From Pedobacter lusitanus (lineage in GTDB: Bacteria > Bacteroidota > Bacteroidia > Sphingobacteriales > Sphingobacteriaceae), in the NCBI RefSeq assembly GCF_040026395.1, contig NZ_CP157278.1, positions 4,402,001-4,466,000 on the forward strand: 64,000 nucleotides of DNA, written 5' to 3'. The notes beneath the pieces were generated by a model that had not been told where the DNA came from, made no database searches, and saw only the letters and a list, made by a program, of their open reading frames with translations. Below are positions 44,093 through 56,000 of the stretch, in pieces; the stretch's first letter is position 1; each line of letters starts with the position of its first letter. The position numbers and the translations under genes are program-made.

Positions 44093-47000
44093 TTATTTTT
44101 TGAAAGCCCGGATCAAGGTGATATATCCTTTAAAGACCTGCCATTCCGCATTTGCTCCTTTAGGTTTGACACGCAGCAGGTAGTAATAAGTACCTTCATT
44201 TAATCCTTCCCCAGTCCAGGTGTTCTGGTAGTTTTTCTGTCTGTATACTTCATTACCCCATCTGTTGACAATGCTTAGTTCATTATCTCCATACTGGTTG
44301 AGTCCTCTGATTTCAAAGACATCATTTGTACCATCTCCGTTTGGCGTGAACAGGTTAGGGATCTTGACTTCAAAGAAGTTCATGGTGATGGCTACCGAAG
44401 CAACATTGGTCAGATAGCCGTAGCTATCTTTCACCTGGTAGGTAAAATTATCATTTCCAGTATACCCGGGATCTGGTGTATAAGACACAGTACCATCACT
44501 GTTCACGGTGACTTTACCATGTAAAGGAGGCGTGATAATCACTACACTTCCTTTGTCAAAGCTTGAATTACCTGGATTATCATTGGCCAGGATGTCAATG
44601 ACAATGGTGGTGTTGGCTTTGGCTTCTGCTTTGTCATCTACTGCCACCGGTGATTTAGGCACTACGATAACCGTAGGGTTATTGTTGGATTCATCAGTAC
44701 CGGATGTTGCGGTGACCTCATTTCCAGCCGGTGCTTTTGCTTTGGCAATTGCTGTATTGGTTACCTGACCAGCATCTTTATCTGCCTGGGTTAAGGTATA
44801 TACTTCAGTCGCTGTAGCTGTAGCTCCGGGTGCAAGACCTGTGCCCACGTTAATTGTTCTGTTACTGATACCGAGTTTCGCATCACTGAAAGTAACCGGG
44901 TTCAGGGTCACATTACCTGTGTTTTTCACGGTAAAGGTGTAGGTAATCTTATTATCCTTGAACACTGCTGTTTTCACTAATGTTAATCCGCCGGCAGGTG
45001 TAATAGGTGTTACTGTCGGTGTATCATTGTTGGCAGCAGTACCGGAAATATCTGTTGCAGTTGCTCCTCCGGTTGCTGTTGCTGTTACTGTAGCCGTATT
45101 GGTTACATTTCCTGCATTTTTATCTGCCTGTGTTAAGGTGTAAACCTGGGTTACTGTTACAGAAGCTCCCGGAGCCAGTCCTGTGCCTATTGATACTGCC
45201 AGGTTACTGATACCTAATTTGGCATCATTTAATAACACTTTGTTATAAGTCACGTTACCGGTATTCTGAATAACAAATGTGTAAGTGATACTATTGCCAT
45301 TGGTACTGATAACTCCAGTTTTAACTAAAGTAACTGCAGGTTTTGCACCGATAACTACTACAGTAGGATCATCCACAGCCGGAGTATTCGGGTCATCAGA
45401 TTTCGGTTTGGTAACCGGGTTGCCTGTTGGATCTGTACCTTTGGCACCTGCCTGATTGCTGAAGGTACCTGCATCCACATCTGTTTGTGTTAACGTATGT
45501 TTAGCCGTTACAGTTACATTAGCACCAGGAGCAATAGTTGGAATAGTTGCCGGAGTGATACTTCCTGCATCAGCTCCCGGATCACTTACAACCACGTTGC
45601 TTAAGGTTACATTACCTGTGTTGGTTACCACCAGAGTATAGTTGATCACATCACCAGTTTTAGCGCCAGTATTGTTGGCTACTTTAGTCAGGGTCATTGA
45701 TGGAGCCGGAGTAATTTGAATTACCGTAGGATCATCTGTGGCCGGAGTATTCGGGTCATCAGATTTTGGTTTATCCACCGGATTACCTGAAGGATCCGCA
45801 CCTTTGGCACCTGCCTGATTGCTGAAGGTACCTGCATCCACATCTTTTTGTACTAAAGTATGTTTAGCGGTTACTGTAGCACTTGCACCAGGGATTAAAG
45901 TGGTAATGTTAGCCGGGGTGATACTTCCAGGATCAGCACCCGGATCGGTCACCACAATATTGCTTAAGGTTACATCACCTGTGTTTTTCACGACCAGTGT
46001 ATAGTTAATGACATCACCGGTTTTGGATCCTGTATTATTGGCCACTTTAGTCAGTGACATTGCAGGTTTTCCAGGGGTTAAGGTAATGGTGAAAGTTTGT
46101 GGTGCAGACTGGTCTATTCCTCCGTTAGCTGTTCCGCCATCATCTTTGAGAATGACCGTTACAATGACTGTACCTGTTGCTCCAAAAGCAGGCGTGAAGG
46201 TGAGTGTACCATCAGGTGCAATTGCGGGCTGGGTGGTGAACAGGGCGTTATTGGCATTGGTCACGATGAAGTTCAGCTTCTGAGCTGCTTCATCCGCAGG
46301 TCCTGCACTGATTGCAGTGGCCCATCCTGGAACCGTTTGTGCTCCAGTATATTGTAACAGCACCTGATCCGCACCTTTGACAAATGATGGTGCATCATTG
46401 ACCGGAGTGATAGTGAGTGTTAAAGTACTTGTCGCTGAACCACCTTTTCCATCGATAGCAGTATAAGTAATTAGCGGAACAGTTCCGTTGTAATCTTTAG
46501 CAGGGACAAAAGTATATCCGCCATCAGCATTGATGGTGATAGTACCTTTACCAGGGATCAGTACCGGAGTGCCAGTTGATTGATCACCTGTGATTCCTGC
46601 GATGGTAAATTTGCTGACTTTTAATACATCATTATCTACATCTGTATCATTGGCGAGCAGCCCATTTGCCGCCGTTACCGTCAGGGTCTGATCTTCGAGC
46701 AGGGTCGCTGTATCAGGGTTGGCCACCGGATCACTATTAACTGCATTTACGCCAGCTGTAGCGGTATTATTGGTTAACAGGGGATCGGTTTCTGTACCAG
46801 AAACGACAGCTGTAGTCTGATAAGGACCACCTACCACCAGGTTCGCCTGTATGGTTAAGGTTGTAACTGCGCCATTGGCCAGGTTACCGATCGTCCATAA
46901 TCCTGAAGCAGGATCATAGGTGCCAGAGGTTGCAGACTGGCTGGTGATGGTATAACCTGCCGGCAGCAGATCAGTGACTTTCACGCCCGATGCATTACTA

Positions 47001-50000
47001 GGCCCGTTGTTGGTTACCTGAACGGTAAAGGTTACCGGTTGTCCTACTTTTTGCAGTGTCTGGTTGACGGTATTGGTTACCGCCAGATCTGTCACTACAT
47101 CGACTTTGGTATCTACCGGCGGAGTTGTCTGTGGGTTAGTCCCCGGTTCGATTGGTGTAGCGGTTGCGGTGTTCTGCAGATTCGCTGTAGCTCCTGCAGG
47201 GAGGAATCCTGTGACCCTGATGGTTACCGTGTTGGCGTTTCCAGCCGGCATGTTGACTGTAACGTTTACATTGTTGGTATTTCCTGTAGCTCCGCTGACA
47301 ATGGTTGCAGTACCGGCAGGAGTTGCTGTCCAGGTAACCCCAGTCAGCGCTGCAGGGACATTATCAGTAATCAGGGTACCTACTGCATCACTGATGCTGG
47401 TATTGACCGCGGTAATTATATAGTCTACATTGGTACCAGCGGCAGCATTTGCAGGACCGGATTTGGTGATTTCAATAACCGGGATTCTGCTGACTGCTGT
47501 GCTTACCGTAGAGGTTACCGGTATTACTCCAGGTTCAGCAGGTGTTGCTGTTGCTGTGTTAACCAGTGGCGAGACATTATTGTTGGAAGGGACTTTACCC
47601 GTTACGCTGATGGTAATGGTATTTCCGTTTCCAGCGGGCAGGTTGGCTGTTAAACTGATATTGCCTGTTCCCGTTGCCGGAGTCGTCAGAGTCGCAGTAC
47701 CAGTGGTGGTAGCCGTCCAGCTGACATTGGTAATGGCAGCAGGTACGACATCGGCAATAGCCAGATTCAGTGCATCACCTGTTCCCTGGTTATTGACCGT
47801 GATCAGGTAATTGATATCGGCGCCTGCGGTTAAGGTTGCAGGACCTGTTTTAACAATTTTGATGACCGGTTTTCTGCTGACAGTAGTGACTACCGGAGTA
47901 GAAGTTTTCGGGTTTGCCGGATCTTCAACGGCTGTAACTTTTGCTGTATTGGTAATGGTTCCGCTAAATGAAGGGGCAACAATTCCATTGACTGTAATGA
48001 TGATGGCATCACCCGGGGCAGCAGTTAAGTTGGCCTTGGTGGCTATGGTATTTGAAGTGCCTGAACTGGCCCCTGTAATCCCAGCATTTCCGGTCTGAGT
48101 TACCGACCACTGCACATTAGTAATGTCAGCCTGAACGATGTCATCAATAGCCGCATTGAGTGCGGTACTTGGTCCGCTGTTGGTGACACGGATCTGGTAA
48201 TTGATCTGTTCACCGGCAAGCAGGGTAGCCGGACCAGATTTGGTGATGTTCAGGTTGACTACAGGTTTAACCACGGTTGTGACTGTAGAGGTAACCGGTG
48301 GGATACCTGGTTCAGCAGGCGTAGCCGTTGCGGTGTTGGTTAAGCTGTTGTTATAGGTCGGTTCAATGTCACCTGTAATGGTCACATTCACTGTACCACC
48401 CACAGGGACATCAACATTTGCAGCGACCTGGTTACCAGTTCCTGTAGCACCAGAGTTGATGATGGCACCACCACTGCTTGTTGCTGTCCACTGCACATTT
48501 TGCAGCGCAGGGGAAACCACATCGGTAATAGCTGTACCTGCAGCATCAGATGGACCGGTGTTGGTCAGGCTCAGGGTATAAGTGATTTTCTCTCCGCTGG
48601 CTGCTGTGGCAGGACCGGATTTTACCAGTTTTAAACCTGGAGTTCTTGTTAAGGTAGTAGTCACTTCATTGGAAACTACTGCCGGGTTACCCGGTTCAGT
48701 AGCTGTTGCTGAATTCACCAGTGCAGCTGTTGCTGATGATGGAATATTACCTGTTATAGTAATCAATACCCTGGCATTAACTGATCCCGGGATTGCAGCA
48801 ACAACGTTCAGCGCATTACCTGTTCCCGAAGCACCGGAAGTAACAGACGCCCCGTTTTGTGCGGTAGCAGTCCATTGAACATTTTGTAAAACAGCTGGGA
48901 TAGCATCAGTAATTGCTGCTGCAGCTGCATTACTTGGTCCTGCATTGGTTACCTCAATCGTATAGGTGATCGGCAGACCAGGACTGGTAGATGCCGGGCC
49001 CGATTTACGAACATTCAGCGCAGTAACTTTGCTGACCACAGTACTTACTGTTGGTGAAACTACTGCCGGATTTGCACCTATTTGTGCCTGGGCAGTATTG
49101 GTAAATGTACCCGTAAAGGCAGGGTCTACCGTTCCGGTAACATTAATAGTAATGATATTGGCCGGGCCCTGCGGTATATTTGCAGTAACTGCAGGATTTG
49201 TAGTTCCTGTAGTAGGGCTAGAAGTAATAGTGGCAGCACCAGCACTTGTAGCTGTCCAGGTGTAATTGAGTAACTGGGCAGGTATGGCATCGGTAATATT
49301 AACAGCCAGTGCATCACTTGGTCCGTTATTGGCTACCTGGATCACATAATGTATCTGCTCACCGGCAACGGCTGTCTGAGGACCGCTTTTCGATACCAGC
49401 AGCGTAGGATTATTCGTAACGACAGTGGTAGCAGTTGAGGTATTATTAGCCAGATTATAGTCAATTAAACCAGCAGGTAGCGTAATACTTGCTACGTTGT
49501 TTATTGATGATGGAAGCGTATTTGAAGGTACTTTTCCATTAACAGTAATCAGGATATAATTGCTGTTGTCTCCGGCAGGTATAGTGCCTGTAGTCTGTAT
49601 GGTATTTGTAGTACCCGATAAGCCTGTTTGTACTGTTGCAGTTCCGACAGCAGATGCAGTCCAGTTATTTACTGTTACACTTGCAGGAACGACATCATTT
49701 ACAGTCAGTCCGGTAGCATCAACAGTACCATTATTGAATACTTTGATGTTATAAGTGATATTCTCACCTGCAGCTATAGTCTGCGGACCTTGTTTTTCGA
49801 TACGCAGATCGGTAGATCTGTTTACCGCAGTAGTTACGGAACTTCCATGGGTAGCACCAGCAACAACCGTTACCGTATTGGTAAATACAGGAAGTGCGGT
49901 TGTTTCTACAAATCCGTTAACTATGATTTCAATTGAATTGGATGTACCTGCATCTATATCCGCTGATGGAATGCTGATCGAATTGGTATTTCCTGTTACA

Positions 50001-53000
50001 ACTGCATTTGGTACACCGCCGATTTTTGCATTGTAAAGCGCTGTAGCTGTCCAGTCAGTAACACGTACGCTGGTCGGAACATTATCCGTAATCTGTGCGC
50101 CGGTAATATTACCTGAACCAGAGTTGGTCACAACTATTTTATAGCTGATCGGATCACCCACATTTGCAGTTGCTGGTCCTGATTTGGATACTCTGAAATC
50201 AGGATCATTAGTAATTGTTGTTGGTGAGGTTGCTGTATTATTTGTGCTTTCAGGATCAGGAATTGTGCTGTTCGCAGTAGCGGTATTCGGCATAGATGAC
50301 CCATTCGTTAAAGCAGGATCTACTGTGCCTGATATCATGACGATTACTGTACCGGTTGAAGAAGGGATATCAGCGGTCAGACTCACATTACCAACACCAC
50401 TGGCCGCGGATACTGTAGCGCCTCCGGATGCTGTTGCTGTCCATTGCGGACTTAAAACACCAGCTGGCAGATTATCAGTAATCACAGTTCCTATTGCAGT
50501 ACTTGGGCCGGCATTGGTAATACGAAGTTCGTATTGTATCGGTTCACCAGCACCTACGTTGGCAGGACCTGATTTTACAATTCTGACATTTGCCGAAGCA
50601 GATGTGGTTGTGGTCGCTGTACTTGTACCAGGAGTAGGGTCTGTAACTCCGGCTGGTGGGGTAATGGTCGCTGTATTGGTAACTGAAGCATTTGAATTAA
50701 ATAAAGGATCCAGCGTACCGTTAATGGTTATATCCAGTGCATCCAGACCATTGGCTTTTAAATCTGCCAGTAAATCTACATTTCCTGCACCATTCAATAA
50801 ATTGGCTCCGGCAGTTCCCGAAGTGGTTACCGTCCATACCGGATTCAGAATACTTGCCGGGATAACATCCTGTACTCTTGCTCCTGTCACATCGCTTGGC
50901 CCGGTATTGCTGACTTTGATAGTATAGGTAACCGGCTGACCTGCAACTGCTGTTGCTGTACCTGATTTAAGGATACGTAAATCAGCAGTTTTGGTTACAC
51001 TGGTAGTTACTGTGTTTGAAGTAGCCGGATTATTTCCAGGCTCTGAAGGTGTTACTGTAGCTGCATTAGCAATTGATGTACCCGTGAAAGCAGGATTAAG
51101 TTTACCTGAAATCATCACATTGATATGATTTGCTGCGCCTGCCGGTACATTTCCGGTTACACTTACCGCGTTTCCGGTACCTGATGGGGTGGTAACGGTT
51201 GCAGTTCCTGTTACCGTTGCTGTCCAGGTGACATTGGTTAGGTTTGCAGTTACCTGGTCGGTAATTACAGCAGCCAGTGCATCGCTTGGACCATTATTGG
51301 ATATGGTTAAATTGTAAACTACATTTTCCCCGGCATTTACTGTTGAAGGACCGGTTTTACTAATGGTCAATGCATTTTTATTGGCAATTGTTGTATTGAC
51401 GGTGTTCGACTGTACCGGTGGAATACCAGGTTCAGCAGGTGTAGCTGTAGCTGTATTGGCTAACACAGTATTGGCTTGTGCTGCACTTAGTTTACCAGAA
51501 ACAGTGATCTGTATTTTATTGGCATTGCCGACATTCAGATTACCTGTTACACTTACATTATTACCGGTTCCTGTTGCTGTTACCACTGTCGATGTTCCCG
51601 AAGGAGCAGCTGTCCAGGTTACACCAGTCAGTTCTGCAGGCACCACATCGGTAATCACTAATGCTGTTGCATTTGAAGGACCGTTGTTGACTGCATTAAT
51701 AATATAGGTTACTGTTTCTCCGGCATTTGCATTTGCAGGACCTGTTTTGGTAATTGCAACTGAAGGTGTTTTGGTAATGGTTGTAATGACCGGACCTGCA
51801 GTTTTAGGAGTAGTACCCGGTTCGGCAGGAGTAACGGTTGCGCTGTTACTGATATTTGCAGTCGCAGCCGGATCAACCGTTCCTGAAATCGTAATCAGAA
51901 TTTCATCAGCAGGGTTTCCGCCAAGATTACCAGTTACACTTAAGGCTGATCCTGTTCCTGTAGCACCGGCAGTTACTGTAGCTGTTCCGGTGGTTGAGGT
52001 TACCCAGGTTGGATTCAGGATACTAGCCGGAATTGCATCCGTAATTACCGAAGCAATGGCATTGGCCTGGCTGATATTTTTAACAGAAATGGTATAGGTA
52101 ATCGCCTGACCGGCACTCAGAGTGGCCGGGCCATTTTTCTGTATCGTTAATACCGGTATACGGGTTACGTTAGTAGTGGCAGTGGCCGATACCGGTGAAG
52201 TTCCTGCTTCAGCAGGAGTAGCCGTTGCGGTATTGGTCAGCGTACCGCTGAACCCGGCTGCTACTTTACCAGTGATGACAATGGTAATATGATTTGCACT
52301 ACCTGCGGCTACGTTACCGTTCAGACTGATGGTATTGCCTGTTCCGGTCAGAGGACCGGTAATCTGAGCATTACCAGTAGTGGTAGCTGTCCAGCTGACA
52401 CCGGTTAAGGTTGCCGGTACAACATCGCTGATTGCAAGATTCTGTGCATCAGACGGGCTGTTATTGGTAACATCGATGGTATAAGTAATAGTTTCTCCTG
52501 CATTGATAGATGAAGGGCCGTTTTTGGTAATTGTCAGCACTGGTGTTCTGCTGGCTATCGTGTTTACTGTAGAAGTAGGGGACGGACTGCCTGGTTCAGT
52601 TGCTGTAACTGAAGCCGTATTTGAAATAGACCCGTTGAATGCAGGGTCAGATTTTCCTGTGATCGTGAAAATAACTTTATTGGCCGCACCAGCTGGTACA
52701 TTGATAATCGCATCCAGTGTGTTTCCTGTTCCGGTAGCACCAGAGTTGAAAGTTGCTGTACCCTGAACAACTGAAGTCCATGCTGTATTTAAAATACTGG
52801 CTGGAATGGCATCCTGTACATGTGCTGCCACTGCATCACTCGGGCCATTATTTCCAACGGTTACTGTATAGGTAATGCTGCTTCCTGAGTTAACTGAAGG
52901 CGTAACACTTTTAACAATAGTTAGCCCTGATTTTGAACTCAAAGCTGTGTTTACCGCTGTAGAAGTAACAGGAGTTGTTCCTGATTCTGCTGGTGTAGCG

Positions 53001-56000
53001 GTTGCTGTATTGGTGATTGTACCAGATGCATTTGAGGCGATAGTCCCTGAAACTACAATCTGTACAGTACCGTTTGCACTGAAATCACCTGCTACCGCGA
53101 TAGCATTTCCTGTTCCTGTCGCTCCGGAATTGATGGTCGCAGTACCACCAGTTACTGTCGCTGTCCAGCTTACGCCAGTTACGGCAGCAGGAACCGCATC
53201 TGTGATTTGTGTATTTAAACTATTTGAAGGACCTGTGTTTTTAACATTGATGGTGTAAACTATGGCATTACCGGCGGTTGCTGTAGCAGGACCGCTTTTG
53301 GTGATGGTAAATACAGGTATTTTTTTAACTGTAGTAACCGCCTGTGCATTGACAGGTGTACTGCCCGGTTCATGAGGAGTGGCAGTAGCGGTATTGGTAA
53401 TTGTTCCGGCAAAGGCAGGGTTTATAGTGCCTTTTATAACCACAACAGCTTTGTTGGAAGTTCCGGCAGGTACATTTGCAGTAACATTGACATTGTTTCC
53501 TGAACCTGTAGCGCCTGTAGTGATGGCAGCAGTACCTACTAACTGGGTTGTCCAGGTTACACCGGTAAGGGAGGCAGGTACAATATCAGCGATCTGTACA
53601 CCTGTTGCATTACTTGGACCATTGTTGGAGATTTCCAGCTGGTAAGTAACCTGATTTCCTGCTGTTGCAGTAGAAGGACCGGTTTTAGTAATGACTACTC
53701 CCGAAGTACTGGTGACATTGGCATTCACTGTTGAGTTGCTTCCTGTTCCGGTCGGTTCTGCAGGAGTAACGGTGGCTGTATTGCTGATTGTTCCTGTTGC
53801 TCCCGGATCGACTGTGCCGGTTATCGTTATGGATATAGTATTAGCAGCACCCGCAGGGATATTTGCAGTCAGGCTAACGTTATTTCCGGTACCAGTTCCA
53901 CCTGTCGTGATTGTTGCAGCACCCGCTACAGTACTTGTCCAGCTCACATTACTTAGGGTTGCTGGTATAATATCTGAGATGGTGGCACCAACAGCATTAC
54001 TGCTTCCGGTATTGGAAATATTTAAAGTATAGGTTGCTGTATTACCAGCAGTTAAACCTGCGGCACCCAGTTTGGTAATACTTAATACTGGTTTAGGTGT
54101 CAGATTTGTTGTAATGGTTGAAGTATTGTTACCTGGTGTCGGATCAGTTACGCCTGTTGGTGGTGTAACAGTTGCCGTGTTACTCAATGAACCAGTTGCT
54201 GTAGTTGCAATCTTGCCGGTAATGGTCAGGGTTGCAGATTGACCGCTGGCTAAAGTTAAGCCTGTCCAGTTGCCATTGTTGCTGGTATAGGTTCCGGCCG
54301 AAGCGGCATAGGTAGTAGCTGTAAATCCGGCAGGCAGATTATCTGTTACCTGCAGGATATCGGCAGCTGCCAGTGTACTTGGACCATTATTGGTTAAAGT
54401 AATGGTATAGGTTAAAGTTTCGCCTGGAATACCGGTAGCAGGGCTTGCAGTTTTGTTAACTCCAAAATCTATAACACGATTAATTGGGGTAACATCTGTT
54501 GCTGTAGTCGGTGTAGGGTCTGTCACTCCTGTTGGTGGAGTAACAGTAACGGTATTGGTTAGTGAACCGCTTGCAGTAGCAGCTACAGTTCCGGTAATTG
54601 TTAAGGTTGTACTTTGACCATTGGTTAAAGTTAATCCTGTCCAGTTCCCGTTACTGCTGTTATAGCTACCTGCAGCTGGTGTAAAGGTATTTGCAGTAAA
54701 TCCTGCAGGCAGATTATCTGTAATTGTAACAATGTCCGAAGCCAGTAAAGTACCCGGGCCGGTATTGCTTAAAGTAATCGTATAGGTTAATGGTTGTCCG
54801 GCTATTGCAGGTTTTGGTGCTGCGGTTTTAGCTACAGTCAGATCAATGACACGACTGATTGGAGTGGTTATCGTCGCTGTATTGTTTCCTGGTGTTGGAT
54901 CAGTAATGCCCGCTGGTACGGTGACGGTAACTGTATTGCTCAGTGAACCGGTTGCATTTGCAGCTACAGTACCGGTAATGGCCAGTGTGGTAGTTTGTCC
55001 GCTGGCTAGTGTCAGTCCTGTCCAGTTACCATTGCTGCTGGTATAAGTTCCTGAAGCAGGTGTATAACTGGTTGCTGTAAATCCGGCAGGTAAGTTATCA
55101 ATTACCTGAATAACATCGGCCGCTGCAAGCGTACTTGGACCGTTGTTGGTTAAGGTAATTGTATAAGTTAATGTATTGCCTGTAACTGCAGGATTTGGGG
55201 TTGCAGATTTTGCAATACCCAGATCAATAACTCTGGTTACGGCTGTCACATCTGTTCCTGTATTGTTACCCGGCGTTGGGTCAGTTACACCTGTCGGAGG
55301 ATTAACCGTTGCTGTATTGGTTAAGTTTCCTGCCGGAGTATTAGCGCTAACAGTTCCTGCAATGACTAAGGTTGTAGTTTGCCCGTTGGCTAAAGTCAGA
55401 CCTGTCCAGTTCCCGTTACTGCTGGTATAAGTTCCTGCTGCAGGCGTATAGCTGGTGGCTGTAAATCCGGCTGGTAAGTTGTCGGTCACATTGACAATGT
55501 CACTGGCCAGCAAGCTGCTTACCCCATTATTTTTCAGGGTTAAGGTATAGGTTAAAGCTTGTCCGGCTACAGCTGGTTTAGGGCTGGCTGTTTTGGTGAT
55601 GCTAAAGTCTATCTGTCTGGCTACACCAGTTAGTGTGGTTGCGGTATTGTTGACAGGTGTAGGATCTGTGGTGCCGGTTGGCGTGGTTACCGTTACTGAA
55701 TTACTTAAGGTACCCGAAGCTGATGGTGAAGTGGTACCGGCTATAGTTAAAGTAGTAGACTGACCACTGGCTAAGGTTAAACCGGTCCAGTTTCCATTAT
55801 TACTGGTATAGGTTCCATTGGCAGGGGTATAAGTTGTAGCTGTAAATCCTGCAGGTAGATTCTCTGCGACATTAGTGATATCAGCAGCGACTAAACTGGA
55901 CGGGCCGTTATTAGTCAGTGTGATTGTATAAGTCAATGGCTGGCCGGCAACTACTGTCGTTGGATTGGAAAATTTAGTAACGCCCAGATCTAACACACGG